Origin: Symsagittifera roscoffensis
Taxonomy: Eukaryota; Xenacoelomorpha; Acoela; Convolutidae
Assembly: GCF_963678635.1 (NCBI RefSeq)
Contig: NC_087071.1
Span: 11,793,088 to 11,857,087 of the forward strand
Length of the DNA: 64,000 nucleotides
Direction: 5' to 3'
Below, one piece after another: positions 48,201 through 57,255 of the stretch (position 1 is the stretch's first letter; every line of letters begins with the position of its first letter). The notes beneath the pieces were generated by a model. The model worked only from the letters and a program-made list of their open reading frames with translations, made no database searches and was not told where the DNA came from. The translations under genes and the position numbers were made by a program.

Positions 48201-51059
48201 TCCGATCGATCTTACTTTCAACTCTTCTTTCCCTACATAGATTTGTCCAATTAGGTCTTCGTCGCATGTTATCATCGTCTTGGTATAGATGTTGATTCCA
48301 TCTATATTTAGCATGACCTCGTGTGGACCATAAGCTTCAGTGTACCTATTATCAACACGTACCGATTTGCTGCCCCCTCTCGTGAGTAGTGCCCTGAGCG
48401 CTCTAGAAGTCGTTTGTGGACTTATTCCACTCAAGTAGTCTGCATACACGTCAATGTGCATTATCGTCTGGTCGCTCGGCTCGCTCAAGTTTCTGGTTAC
48501 CTCGTGTCCGCCCACTGTGATTATCGACATTATTCTTGCTCCGATTTTCGATATTCCAAAAGGTTTACCTGTCACCATTTTCACGGTGTTACAATTCCCG
48601 GTCTTCATTGAGCCCGTTCTAGCCTCTGGTATTGAGTTCGATCCGGTTAATGCTCCGTTAAAATTCTGTCTTTCGATCTCCAACTTTAGTCGTTGCTCTA
48701 TTTCTTTCGCAGCCAGATCTTGTTTCACTTTGGCAATTGCTTCCGTCGCCGCTTTCTCATAATTTATCTCTAGAGAGCTTCCGGCCGCGGACTCTAACGC
48801 ACCGCTAACATGTGTCACAGCTTTCACTGTCTTCGTCGGCAATTCGGTGTTTGGTGCCCCCAAGTTCCTAGATTCAAACTCGTTTTGCCTGTTCCGCTGA
48901 TTCTGCACCGCCGCTAATGCCAACTTATGTTTGGGGTGATTCTGGTCCTTGACCGCTTCCCAGAACAAGGGACAATCCATTCTGAAGTGCCCCTCCTGGT
49001 TACAGAAGAAGCATCTGGCGCCTATCTTGATGATTAAGCCGTTATAGTACTCGTGTTCCTCCATCTGGCTCATATCCTCTTCATCCGGTGCATAACCTAG
49101 GCTCTTCATGCCTTGTTTGTACGTTGTGCAGTCAGCCACATGATGATCCGCTGACCCGCAGTTCGCGCATGATCTGCGCTTGTCCATATCATCTCTAGGT
49201 TTGTACCATGATGACCTCTGGGGTTGGCTTCCCCCTTGCGTGTTCCTGTTTTCGGAATATGAGTACTTCTTAGGTTTCATCAGCATGTATTCTCTTGATT
49301 TCTGTCTCATTTCTTCTGGGGTGGGTGCGCTGTCCTTCGACAATGTGTAGTATGTTGCTAACATTGTCCTTAAGTCATCACTTTTCACCCCATCGATGAA
49401 CTTCGAGGCAATGCTAAAGTTCCGTCTATTTGTCGACTCCTCTGGGTCACTCCTCCTTCTCAAGCTCTCGAGGTCATCTAGGAACCGATCTATTGACTCG
49501 TCGTCCCTCTGCCTTCTCTTTTCAAATCGCATCATCGCTTGGTGACCCTTCATGCCTGACCCGAACCGATTCAGCAATATCTCGAAGATCTTGTCCGCGG
49601 TGTCGCGTTCTTCCTCCTTCTTTGCGACCACGCATTTTAATGCCGTTCCTTCCAAGTTGCTCAGTATGGCTGTACATGCTTGTCTTTCGTCACTCAAGTT
49701 ATCTTGTTCTAGATGTAATCTCATCACTTCCACCCAAGTGTCAATGCATCCATCGGAGTCGTCCTTGAATTCTTTTGGCTTCTTGAATGTCTTTCTTGAT
49801 TTTCCCTCTCTCCTGTCGCTCGAGTCAGTGTTCCTCGTGGCGAAGGCCTCTAGAGTCCTGTTCATCATCTCCCAAGTGCTGGCCCATGTCATAGCATCCG
49901 GTCCTGTGTTGCTGTTAGCTGTTGAATCTCCCGGAGCAGTCGTTGTATTCGACGTTCCATTCTTCATTATTGTTTTCGCAGCTGTTGGTGCTATGCTTAT
50001 CGCATCCCTGGTTAAGGGCAACGGTGTCGATTGTCGTTTGTTCCTTTGTGGTTCTGCAAAGTCAACTCTGGTGCCTTGCGTACGATCCGCTGCCGGTCTT
50101 TCTTGTGGAGTAGAACCTCTCAAGATTGCATCCAACTTTGCCTGTATTTCACACGAACTCTCGGCTTGACTCCTGCTCATTGTGTCCATTCTCCTTTCCA
50201 GGCTCCCTAATTGGCTGTTGACATCATCATATCGGTTCTTCAACTGTTGCATGTCTGTTTTGATGTTCTTTTCTCGTTCTTCATTGGTGGCTTCTACCTT
50301 ATCTGACATTTCCTTGAGTCTCTCATCTGTTGCCTTAGCTAGGTTAAAATAACTGTCTAGATACTCGTGCTTGTTGTATCTTATCTCCTTTTTTATCACC
50401 TCTCTGTCTTCTTCACTGTGCTTAAGTCTTTTGTCAATCTGATTTAATTTCGCCAACAAGTCACCCAGCTCAATGTTAGTCTCTTCATGGTCAGCTGTCG
50501 GTCTCTCTTCGGCCGTAGCCTCTGCTTTAGCTTGTTCCTCTCTTGGATTGGCTTCTGAGGTCTTCGTGCTCACTGTCCCAAACGTTCGTGCTCTTTCTGC
50601 TTTTGGTTCTTCAGTCACGTTTTCTTTTGTTTTTATTCCGAACATTATTCCCAATTTTTCCGTAAAAGATGTCCTCTTTACTTGAGAGTCTTCTTTCACC
50701 GTTTCTTCGGTGTTGCCTATTGCATCTTCCGCGTCATCTATCGGTGAGAACTCTATGGGTTTCTGGTTCGGTTCCTCTGCATTGGGCATTGGAGTTGACT
50801 CTGTCGCCATCTTCCTTGTTTCATCCACACTTTGATCGGGTGTCTCTAGATCAATCTCGATGGTGGGTTCTACTCGCTCCCCTTCCGTGCCCTCTTTCGC
50901 CCTGTTCTCCGCTGTACTCCTTGTGCTGACCATGTTAACTGAAAAGTTCGTCTTCGTTATCTTTGGGCCCGTTGATGTCGTTCCGCGCAGCGATGAATTA
51001 TATTTCGTGTTTGATCCACTTGACCTTTTTTCGAGCACCGGTACCCTACTCCGCCTCAT
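42252..51059 (-). CDS. Element B ORF1: Gag-protease-RT-RNase H-integrase polyprotein with C-terminal macrodomain-like domain
   Basis: This 2935-residue frame is the same length as in element A. All catalytic landmarks are kept: two CX2CX4HX4C knuckles, the DTGA protease, YVDD reverse transcriptase, LDTDAS RNase H, the HHCC finger and D,D,E of integrase, and the KWRGPF module. Differences from A cluster in the N-terminal acidic segment (residues ~165-195) and in the linker between RNase H and integrase (~1800-2050). Such linkers are usually the least constrained parts of these polyproteins. The C-terminal macrodomain-like domain keeps SMPVYDPNRGKL. The first ATG is used as in A, with an alternative at codon 43. 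An active polyprotein is likely. Confidence 0.95.
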   Translation of the reverse strand: MRRSRVPVLEKRSSGSNTKYNSSLRGTTSTGPKITKTNFSVNMVSTRSTAENRAKEGTEGERVEPTIEIDLETPDQSVDETRKMATESTPMPNAEEPNQKPIEFSPIDDAEDAIGNTEETVKEDSQVKRTSFTEKLGIMFGIKTKENVTEEPKAERARTFGTVSTKTSEANPREEQAKAEATAEERPTADHEETNIELGDLLAKLNQIDKRLKHSEEDREVIKKEIRYNKHEYLDSYFNLAKATDERLKEMSDKVEATNEEREKNIKTDMQQLKNRYDDVNSQLGSLERRMDTMSRSQAESSCEIQAKLDAILRGSTPQERPAADRTQGTRVDFAEPQRNKRQSTPLPLTRDAISIAPTAAKTIMKNGTSNTTTAPGDSTANSNTGPDAMTWASTWEMMNRTLEAFATRNTDSSDRREGKSRKTFKKPKEFKDDSDGCIDTWVEVMRLHLEQDNLSDERQACTAILSNLEGTALKCVVAKKEEERDTADKIFEILLNRFGSGMKGHQAMMRFEKRRQRDDESIDRFLDDLESLRRRSDPEESTNRRNFSIASKFIDGVKSDDLRTMLATYYTLSKDSAPTPEEMRQKSREYMLMKPKKYSYSENRNTQGGSQPQRSSWYKPRDDMDKRRSCANCGSADHHVADCTTYKQGMKSLGYAPDEEDMSQMEEHEYYNGLIIKIGARCFFCNQEGHFRMDCPLFWEAVKDQNHPKHKLALAAVQNQRNRQNEFESRNLGAPNTELPTKTVKAVTHVSGALESAAGSSLEINYEKAATEAIAKVKQDLAAKEIEQRLKLEIERQNFNGALTGSNSIPEARTGSMKTGNCNTVKMVTGKPFGISKIGARIMSIITVGGHEVTRNLSEPSDQTIMHIDVYADYLSGISPQTTSRALRALLTRGGSKSVRVDNRYTEAYGPHEVMLNIDGINIYTKTMITCDEDLIGQIYVGKEELKVRSIGHCAMLEEDAMHIGTEADVTGHVLDINGKKTQLRGLLDTGAVLSVIPIETWEKMGFDKGDLIDSRIRLSAANKGALRVLGRTPIIALNLGERNLWMSFIVVENLDESDQFILGRDFIRNFDVTIDLNNAMFRIRNPDRRYAIKPVNLIMANENKAPVLLSRRVRLKANEAAIVSLRMKNYNELSDNKQVCIVPNPNSQSAAVLGRSFSITKSGLCVSVLLNTLDIPITIQRGRKLGYALPVKTRYETIENSKQNEVVDCPNHRDKICILRRLQRIKDSSGLIKSLKSETDDGLSSCSNFPERPTLDEMQTDKPVLPEIEHLRGKLKDEQLEAIKDVLERNEEVFSRHKADIGCCNFVEHEIELEENAVPHREGARRMTPHKSDACRKEIETLLEYDMIEPSKSPWACGVVMAKKKGDQLRFCCDFRYLNSVTVKDAYPIPRIDESLSKLGDAKFFTTLDLGSAFWQVPLRKQDRDKTGFACELGLFQWKRMPFGLCNATATFQRLMAHALIGVTKKYGNLVMCYVDDVVIATPTLEDHIERLDEVFACMKRSGLKCKPSKCEILKDSIKYLGRMVDKHGIRPDPDAVEAVLTWKSPKTEHQLMSFLGFANYYREFIKGYADKVYPMQQLMRHKGKKFTWNNAAEESFQRIKKELCEAPVLGMPTEKGMYVLDTDASVVAISGILHQEQEWNGKTVLRPIAYGSKVLSDTEMKYGAPKAEMFAVVTFVEKYRAYLGSEPFKLRVDNRALSWLKTYSMDQSYIGRWIVRLDGYNMIIEHRTRDKHQNADSLSKKTEFYERQEQREADRPEIKDGFSFMDKETYDSLPLTRWLDKSGKPIEDHPELPKETLEKTILKKSSGIPIGIMLKSKIVRETLKAKGYDLTQVEEGTVRIDEDLMRLLEKLSDDKPVIQGKGQEAPELTILRREKTVNNTDISKESTTDSKEVVRSLVEKIPEKILEQTKVRDKKVTFRGEIEHLGLDQESGEWSRFMEGDETGEGKLSGERKEWDEDSDESSEDQDSLCMILAEEKMRQHDRELQTDPSSGTYNLEIQEVRGGEELEKIAVSRKPLRELSCNSKVRTNLVPEDDMKIVKRIICVKLSDDIHNPGEMNGQIMALKEHVKARYRLSDLIRAQKNDKMTSNLSKWIHSGVKEKGELEEDSYKILSQFYKEKRDLLYHTAEGVVACKRRDEEKIIHKHNLIILPQLYQTEVLFRSHDQMGHQGIDKVQQRILHRFDWPGMRKACERWVNACLACLQVKDPRKMKFPLKSVESSEFNEVVQIDHQKICMTESGYNQILVIIDHFTKLAEAVPCQTASAEETCDHLITHWISRYGCPMTFQSDNGKAFVGDLTKELMKRSHIAQAHSTTYHPQTNGLVERQNRTLVNMLRVYCSRYMTDWDKYLPQVVGAYNSTQHSTTGISPFMMLTGRERAMPLTFFYPEYEGKRTSPQAYVKEAIKRQQELNELCRRNTAQAQMRQRKKYDEKILRAKPYEVGQYVWVFQNVIPPKGTKKLLKKWRGPFMITEVHQQGRFYRLSTGRAAHYENLKPHIPSPEDWCLPKDMEGLEYLVVEPACEVNEKGTREKNDGNENLSLDDNEKIEVESDAGSFVEEDWNDPEQNEVPKWMEPDRPTPPETRTGNRKRTGMRYNRYGDDFLIDKIQPDKLGDELLSAGELEAEEEWQVIDDGGHYPQDDYSTPELETDLEQSEIERRENTNLRILEWMRDVKDESHEGQSIQQVDISAANYMKTEDPLFGWTATDRPLDIPKDNSDPTTSTGTSINIFVRGVGVGLTHTENLMIKKLKEVRETSGLELEEEEPEPTIGRNFKTKFEIPNEYSENIMITDSDFILSNRTNAICITADMSFKSRLEADFKREYQNVEFLFRQRPGLEGMAALPPSVAQVPGKYLCFLVTRVNDRNIIDPEHVILALTRLRDFMIERGIVEVSMPVYDPNRGKLSSRELYAILHVVFAETEIMVHLHKKYYLSIA
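42847..42866 (-). promoter_or_regulatory. Candidate central polypurine tract inside ORF1 of element B
   Basis: The minus strand reads GTCCGGGGAGTGGGGGTAGG after the T-rich stretch and GACGTCGAT motif, exactly as in element A. The midpoint of element B is 43002, about 145 bp away. Confidence 0.5.
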
Positions 51060-51297
51060 TATTTCTATTTACAACTGCTTCTATTTACAATTTTATTATA
51101 TACACGATTCTATTCTAAGGGTAAAAAAATATTTTTTGTGGTAACAAATTCTGTACAACGTGTTAAAAACCTTATCCAATTCTCTTTCTAAAACCTCCGA
51201 AAAATTTTCCTTAATTTGGTCTTAACCCTACCTATTTCGATTTGTCTTATTCTGTCTTAAAACGCACTTGTTGTAATTTGACTTCAATTTCTATACC

Positions 51298-52082
51298 GTC
51301 CCAAGACTATTCGTCACTATCACAGTACTCTCCGTTAGTGTCCTAAGACCCTTGTACCAAGACCACTGTTCCAAGACTAGTGTCCCAAGACTACTGTCCC
51401 AAGAGCAGTGTCCCAAGGCTAGTGTCCCAAGACTACTGTCCCAAGGCTAGTGTCCCAAGGCTAGTGTCCCAAGACTACTGTCCCAAGGGTAGTGTCCCAA
51501 GACCAGTGTCCCAAGACTACTGTCCCAAGACTAGTGTCCCAAGGCTAGTGTCCCAAGACTACTGTCCCAAGACTAGTGTCCCAAGGGTAGTGTCCCAAGA
51601 CCAGTGTCCCAAGGCTGGTGTCCCAAGACTAGTGTCCCAAGACTAGTGTCCCAAGGGTAGTGTCCCAAGACCAGTGTCCCAAGGCTGGTGTCCCAAGACT
51701 AGTGTCCCAAGACTAGTGTCCCAAGACCACTGTCCCAAGACTGTCCCAAGACCACTGTCCCAAGACCCTGTCCCAAGACCACTGTCCCAAGACCCCTGTC
51801 CCAAGACCCTGTCCCAAGACCACTGTCCCAAGACCCTGTCCCAAGACCCTGTCCCAAGACCCTGTCCCAAGACCACTGTCCCAAGACCACTGTCCCAAGA
51901 CCCTGTCCCAAGACCACTGTCCCAAGACCCTGTCCCAAGACCCTGTCCCAAGACCACTGTCCCAAGACCACTGTCCCAAGACCGTGTCCCAAGACCACTG
52001 TCCCAAGACCCTGTCCCAAGACCACTGTCCCAAGACCCTGTCCCAAGACCACTATCCCAAGACTGCTCTGTCCCAAGACTTC
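51298..52082 (-). repeat. TCTTGGGACA minisatellite in element B leader
   Basis: There are roughly 57 units of 13/14 bp (plus strand TGTCCCAAGACCA and variants), about 250 bp longer than in element A. The unit order also differs, so the array has changed since the copies separated. Confidence 0.9.
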
Positions 52083-52924
52083 TTCGGTCTTGTCCCAATA
52101 CTCGTCACGGAGTGTCTTCCTCGTTGTAGGGTCTTCTTGAACCACCGTACCTTGTACCACCACTCAAGCTCTAGTAAAATTTTCCCAAAAACCCTCTCTT
52201 AAAAGCCAAATGCTGACCCCCTCTTCTTTTTGGTTGTTTCTATTTCAATGTAGGTGCGCAGGTATCTTGTGATCACCTGTTCGTATAAAACCAAACACAA
52301 ATCCTCAATAAAATGCAACAAAAATTTTAAGTAAGAAAAATAATAAAAACAGAAAAATGAGCCCACCTAAAATTTAAAGGTGACCAATGTCTACCTTTCG
52401 TCTAAAAAAAATGTCTGGTACCTAATTGCCACGCGTTTTCCTCCCCCCACTAGTGATCTTATGGGGTATCACAAAAGCTGTCTATATCCGGTCCCCCCTA
52501 CCAAACCAACCAGCGTACCAGCCTTAACTCGAGTTGGATTTTGGATCTCCACCTAATATTACCAACGCGTGTTAATTTCTAATGTAACTAAGTCAACGAT
52601 GTCGACTAATTAGTTACTCTAATTTCCCCCTTTTTGCAATTTACAACCGCCAACCTCTAGCCTAACCAGTCCCCCTTCTAACCTCCCCCCTTTCTAGCCC
52701 CCCTTCTTAAGCCTAAAAATTACTTTAAGCGCCGGGTGCTAAACCTCTCAAGAGAAAACCGTAGACCTGTTTCCAGGCCTGCTCAAGTAAAAACGTTCCT
52801 CAAAACTGGGGGATTTCGCTTATCCAATTTTACACTTATCTCCTATAATGTAATGTGGATTCTAACGATACCCGTTCTGCCCAACTTGAGAACTCGAGAA
52901 TTGCCAAATCCTTCTTGGCTGCTT

Positions 52925-53112
52925 TCCCACTCGACTGGTCACCTGTTCCAGTCCAGTCTCCTATTGGTTCAGCCAAGTGTCCCTGAACCACTTTCCCACT
53001 CGGCTGGTCACCTCTTCCAGTCAAGTCTCCTATTGGTTCAGCTCAAGTGTCCCTGAACCACTTTCCCACTCGGCTGGTCACCTCTTCCAGTCAAGTCTCC
53101 TATTGGTCCAGC
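52925..53112 (-). repeat. Three tandem ~70-bp repeats in element B leader
   Basis: This is the same unit as at 8289-8550, with one repeat fewer. The unit nearest ORF1 carries the divergent form (GTGACCAGTCG) in both elements, so a middle unit was gained or lost. Confidence 0.8.
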
Positions 53113-53574
53113 TAAGTTCCAAGCTATCTGAAAACCCTTGACAACGCCCCACTTCGGGCACTTTATTCAGTTTACTGGTTTAAATTGCTAGGTTGATCGA
53201 AACGATCGAACTTGTAAAACAGTATGGGTATACTATTTAATTAATATAAAGGTTTGATCCAACTAATCTGGTGTCAAAGTCACTGTCTTTTTTCGTTTTA
53301 TGGTTTTTGTTCCTTTTTCTATTCTTTTTTGGTTTTTGTTTTGCTTTTTGTCTTTTTGCTCGTGTTTTTGTCCCCCTAGTTGCCCCCCTTTACTCGGTTA
53401 GCTAAGCCTCGTTCGGAGAGCGTACCAGGAAATTTTCTCGAGTTTTCTTAAAAAGCTATCACGCTACAACCGGAAGGTTTGCAGGTTCCTGTCGAACCGT
53501 ACCGCCGGTACTCTAGAATGGGCATTCAGCCCGAAGCTGTCTCAAGTGGGTTCGACTCCGTAGTCTTGATGTCG

Positions 53575-53593
53575 TAAACACCCAGGAGCGCCA
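53575..53593 (-). promoter_or_regulatory. Candidate primer binding site of element B
   Basis: The minus strand reads TGGCGCTCCTGGGTGTTTA, beginning 11 nt inside the LTR as in element A. Conservation between copies supports a functional role; the primer tRNA is unidentified. Confidence 0.4.
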
Positions 53594-53604
53594 TAAAAAC
53601 ACTA

Positions 53605-54488
53605 TGTAACATTCGTCTACTACAGTCACACATAAGGCTTAAGAAAAATAGGCCCTATAACTATTGGCTCGGGAGTCAGGGACACTATCTCTTGTGTTTT
53701 TCCACCTCAAATCAGTCGGAGCCAATTCGGTTCGCTTGTGACATGAGACTACGACCCGCTACTGCTTAAGGCTACTACCAAAATATCCCCCCACTCTAGA
53801 ATTAAGAACGTCCCCATACTTAGGTCTCAAAATACCCAAAATACATGAACGCCGTTAAAAACCGGGTTGGAACAATCCGTTAAGTTGCTTTTTTATTAGA
53901 CAGTGGAACTTTGATCCATTTCAGATGGATCAACCTAAAACTCGCCTTACCTCAACATAACAATCATAAAACACACTCTAGAAATTAAATTAAGTACTCA
54001 CATTGTAGCACGCTCAAGAACCAGGAAGTAAATAAGTCGGTAAACAACTCAAGAATCAATAAAGTAACTAAGATAAGTTTAATGTCAGTCAGTTTTAACA
54101 ACAAGAACAAGTTTTTACTCTAGACTGCAGTTTTATGTGGACCATTGGGACACTCAAGCTGTCCCCCTTTCCGTCGAAGGTTCACTCTGGTCCAGTTCGA
54201 ATAATTGTTCTCTCGGGAACACTCTGTCTTCTATTTCAGATAGGACAGCTCTACTCTTGTTCACTATGATGGAAATTGCGAATTGCAATTTCACACTCGT
54301 TTTTATCTGACAACTTTCCCGCAATTGTTCTGAAATTGTTTTCATTTCTTTTTCTGAATTTCAGTTATCGCGAGAAAATCGTGCATGACATGTTCCATTC
54401 GAAATTTTGAAAAATTAAATTTCACTCCAAAATCAAGTGTTTTCTGCTCTTCTCAAGGTCAAACTTCCAAATATGACCGACTGGCACA
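53605..54488 (-). repeat. Element B 5' LTR
   Basis: This is an 884-bp copy of 31516-32399 with at least three substitutions. On the minus strand it begins TGTGCCAGTC and ends GAATGTTACA. It has no TATAAAA at the position used in A, so its promoter may be weaker or TATA-less. Confidence 0.95.
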
Positions 54489-55102
54489 ATTATCCTTTTC
54501 GATTTTGTTCATTCATCTTTTCGAACTGAAGCATCATATTCATTACAAGCTCTATAATGCCCTTAACGTGGAATAAGTTAGAAAATGTTTGACTCTATGA
54601 ATGTTCACGTGATCAATTGACGCCTTTTCATTAAGTTAATGTGAGTGTTTTGACCGAATCCGAAAGCAGTAACGTTTTTGTCGACCCGATGTTAGAAAGA
54701 CCACCAAAAGAACTGGCTTCTAGAGCTTTGTTTGGACGCTGGCCACTCGTTTTATAGCTTAGCTTTATTTTCCGTCGATATGTACTTCCGGGCGAATGTT
54801 ACAGGATTTAGTAGATAGCTGTCATTAAAAACATAGTAAGTAATGGTTTCCGAGCCGTGTTTTAATAGTAATCACGTAGTCATGGGATCCGAGACCCAGC
54901 TATGTGGTTATTTTTGCATGTAAACCAAAGCTGATCAAAAGTCGTTTGACTGATGGCCTAAAAATGGTAACTTTTTACTTAGCCCTAAACATACCAGCAA
55001 ACTAACTGGCTAGGTCTAGACGGTGAGAAACTAGTAGAGTTAAGTTAACTGACGCCTGCTTTTTCTACGAACCGTCCTTAGTAGTATTTGGGCGATTGTA
55101 CA
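54489..55102 (+). repeat. Old LTR remnants flanking element B
   Basis: Positions ~54815-55102 align with ~30775-31067 of element C's LTR, sharing GAGCCGTGTTTTAAT, GATCAAAAGTCGTTTGACT and TGGCCTAAAAATGGTAACT, and end TTGTACA. Just upstream, GGGCGAATGTTACA at 54790-54803 looks like a further LTR end. These appear to be one or two solo or truncated LTRs of the same old family. The rest of this stretch is not recognised. Confidence 0.6.
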
Positions 55103-56346
55103 ACGCGTTTTTGTTGAGTTTATGGAACTCCTCTAAGGTTAAAATTAAATTACAAAAGGGGCCCTTCCGTTTAGTTACGGTAAGTGCACAAGCTGGATAG
55201 GGACATACCAGCGATATAAAATGCAAATATATCAGCAATGAAGTCATAAATCAGCATTAAATGCATCGTCGTAATGTTAATTTATCTTAGCCGTCCTTCA
55301 TCTACAATAGCGCTTATGGTGTTGTCGATAAATTGAGCTTTGCGTAGCGATCTGCACCCCCTTATACAAAGTATAGAGCTCCTCAGCAAGTATAGATACT
55401 CCTCTAAGGTTAGTTTATGGCTGCACATTATACGAGATTCGATTTTCTCTGTGTTGTGTATCTGTGATCTCTGTGTGGGTATAGGTAAATTCTTCCAATT
55501 TGTACACTATACTGTTTTGATACAGCTGCTAATTTTTACAGTGTTGTTTTGTAACTAATTTAGGTTAAGTTCATTACGTTACTAATATGCTGCTGATTTA
55601 GTTACCAAAAGAGAGCCATTGTTTTCAGAGTAAGATGAAGGCGGCTAATTATGGGTTGGCTGATGTTTCTTCTCTTTTAATGCCCTTATTTAGTTTTCTA
55701 GAAGTTCCCGTTCACTCAGAACCAGGGAAGCTATCGTCGTCGCAGTATCTTTGGCTGAATTTTGGCGTCTGTACATCAGCTGGTTTTCTGTATTGCAGGC
55801 GTGATATCAAAGTAGCGCGTGGCAATGACAGTGCAAAAATGGCAATTCTTGCTGCCTTATGTGATTAGCGGCTTTTTGTGATTATGAATCATAAGTAGAT
55901 ATATATTTTTGGTAATTTTAAAATATTTTTAGGCTCTTTTGAGAGATGGAGTTCTGTCACATATGCTTACATCATGCCTTCGGATGACTGGAGTTCTGCA
56001 GTCTCGTTGCGATTATTGGCGTGTTGTCTTCTTGCTTGTGTATGCCTGAAAGATCACAGTGGAATAAGAGGTTGCATTGTCAATTCAATAGTTATGATTG
56101 CCTGGCAACTTGATGCTCTCTAAAATAATTTATGTGTTAATAACATCTGGCAGGTACCTATCAGAAAAGACTTGATCTGATCGTTATCTGTCTTCTAGGA
56201 AAAACATCTGGTATAATAGGTATTTTGCTTAAAAAACAAGTTAATTAAAATATAAGCAGTATAAAAATGCATCAAATTCAAACAATTTATAAATCAAAGC
56301 AATTTACTTTCATTAAAAGTTTATTTTGCTATTAAGCCTCCCTTCC
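55103..56346. other. No recognisable gene
   Basis: AT-rich sequence. Short frames such as 55340-55558 and 55635-55868 (plus strand) show no family resemblance. The phrase CTCCTCTAAGGTTA occurs twice (about 55135 and 55399). Earlier exons of the membrane protein gene at 60890 could lie here, but I cannot support any. Confidence 0.3.
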
Positions 56347-57255
56347 TCAACAATGGTACTGGCGATGAATCAATTGGCGGAGCTTTTTTTCAGAGCGAAC
56401 GCGATCCGCGTATGCAAAGCACGGAGCTACGTAATACTGTAAAGCAAAGCTTAATTCCGTGCGGATGTAAGTGATGACTTCTGCATAGCTTTCGTCCTTT
56501 TTCTGGCTAGTTCTGTCAGCGAGTCTTCTAATAACGCGCGAGGACGATGGTCCTACCCCTTCTGTACTGGTAAACTTAAGAGGGCTAAAGCTAGTATGTT
56601 GGACGTCAACAATTCCTTGCTAGTATTTCAGCTTTTCACGCTGTTTGTAAGCTTCTTCGATATTTTATGAGCATGTGTTGGCATGTGGGTTGAAAACTTT
56701 CTCGTCAAAGTAGATTTTACTGAACCGAGATCCCCATAATTTATGGTCTTTAATATATAGTCTTGCTTCATCATCAATGCTAGTAGATTTGTTGATAAAG
56801 ACTTCGCCTTTTAGCGGTTGAAGATGCGGCTCATGTTTGACAGCGTAGCACCCTTCGTTCATTAAATCAGCAAAAATATTTCGTATCTCATATTTTATGT
56901 GAGTATATCCACCTTTTGGGCAATGTAAAGCATGTCTAACGTTAAAAAGTTCTTTGCATGTTCATTTCTGCGGTAGGTTACTTGGTTCCTATCCATATCT
57001 TAGTGCAATTCTGTCTCTGAACTCTGCCTTTGTTAAACGGAATTTCTATCGCGTCAGCGGTAATGCGTTGAGACTGCTTGATGCACCTGTTTCTGATGCT
57101 AAAATTTTTGAGTAGTTCTCGATTTCCGACAAAATACTTCTTTCGTGAACTAGGTTTGATTTGTTTTTGTCGCATTTTTTTAATAGTGGTGGCAATATAT
57201 TCCTGTTGCTGGTCAGTGTCTGTGACTTCTTCATTTTCACCAGTAGAGTGGACAT
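56347..57255 (-). pseudogene. Decayed animal retroelement gene (Cys/His motif plus DxKVFNP-type domain), five in-frame stops
   Basis: Read in one minus-strand frame from 57255 to a stop at 56347-56349, the segment shows a known order of motifs from a protein family spread in invertebrate retroelements. These are GASSSLNALPL (about 57080), a KAEFRDRIALRYG block, a Cys/His-containing stretch FNVRHALHCPKGGY (about 56910-56951), EPHLQPLKGE, then DDEARLYI, YFDEKVFNPHANTC (about 56670) and a SSSRVIRRLAD block near 56500. Five stops interrupt it (for example 57046-57048 and 56665-56667) but I see no frameshift. In intact relatives this region lies next to a reverse transcriptase, which I recall from the family rather than see here. 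It is dead. Confidence 0.65.

Larger units (their letters stand above)
51060..53604 (-). other. Element B 5' leader
   Basis: This 2.5-kb non-coding leader carries the expanded minisatellite, three ~70-bp repeats and the primer-binding-like site. It is longer than in A, mostly because of the minisatellite. No gene is supported. Confidence 0.7.
31516..54488 (-). mobile_element. Element B: second intact giant Ty3/gypsy-type element, inverted
   Basis: It has the same layout as element A but runs on the minus strand, so the two face each other tail to tail. The two 884-bp LTRs are spaced by exactly 22089 and differ at three or more positions (for example near 31551/53640, 32086/54175 and 32269/54358). 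Both long ORFs are open. The internal sequence is about 98-99% the same as A where I compared it, but the LTRs are clearly more different. ATT flanks it on both sides (31513-31515 and 54489-54491). Confidence 0.95.

Noticed and set aside
6916-54488. The inverted pair as an assembly artefact
   Set aside because: The copies differ in LTR sequence, repeat counts and flanking trinucleotides, which a mirrored contig would not.
55635-55868. 77-codon plus-strand frame as a first exon of the membrane protein gene
   Set aside because: No recognisable signal peptide pattern, no convincing donor site, and no composition difference from the surroundings.
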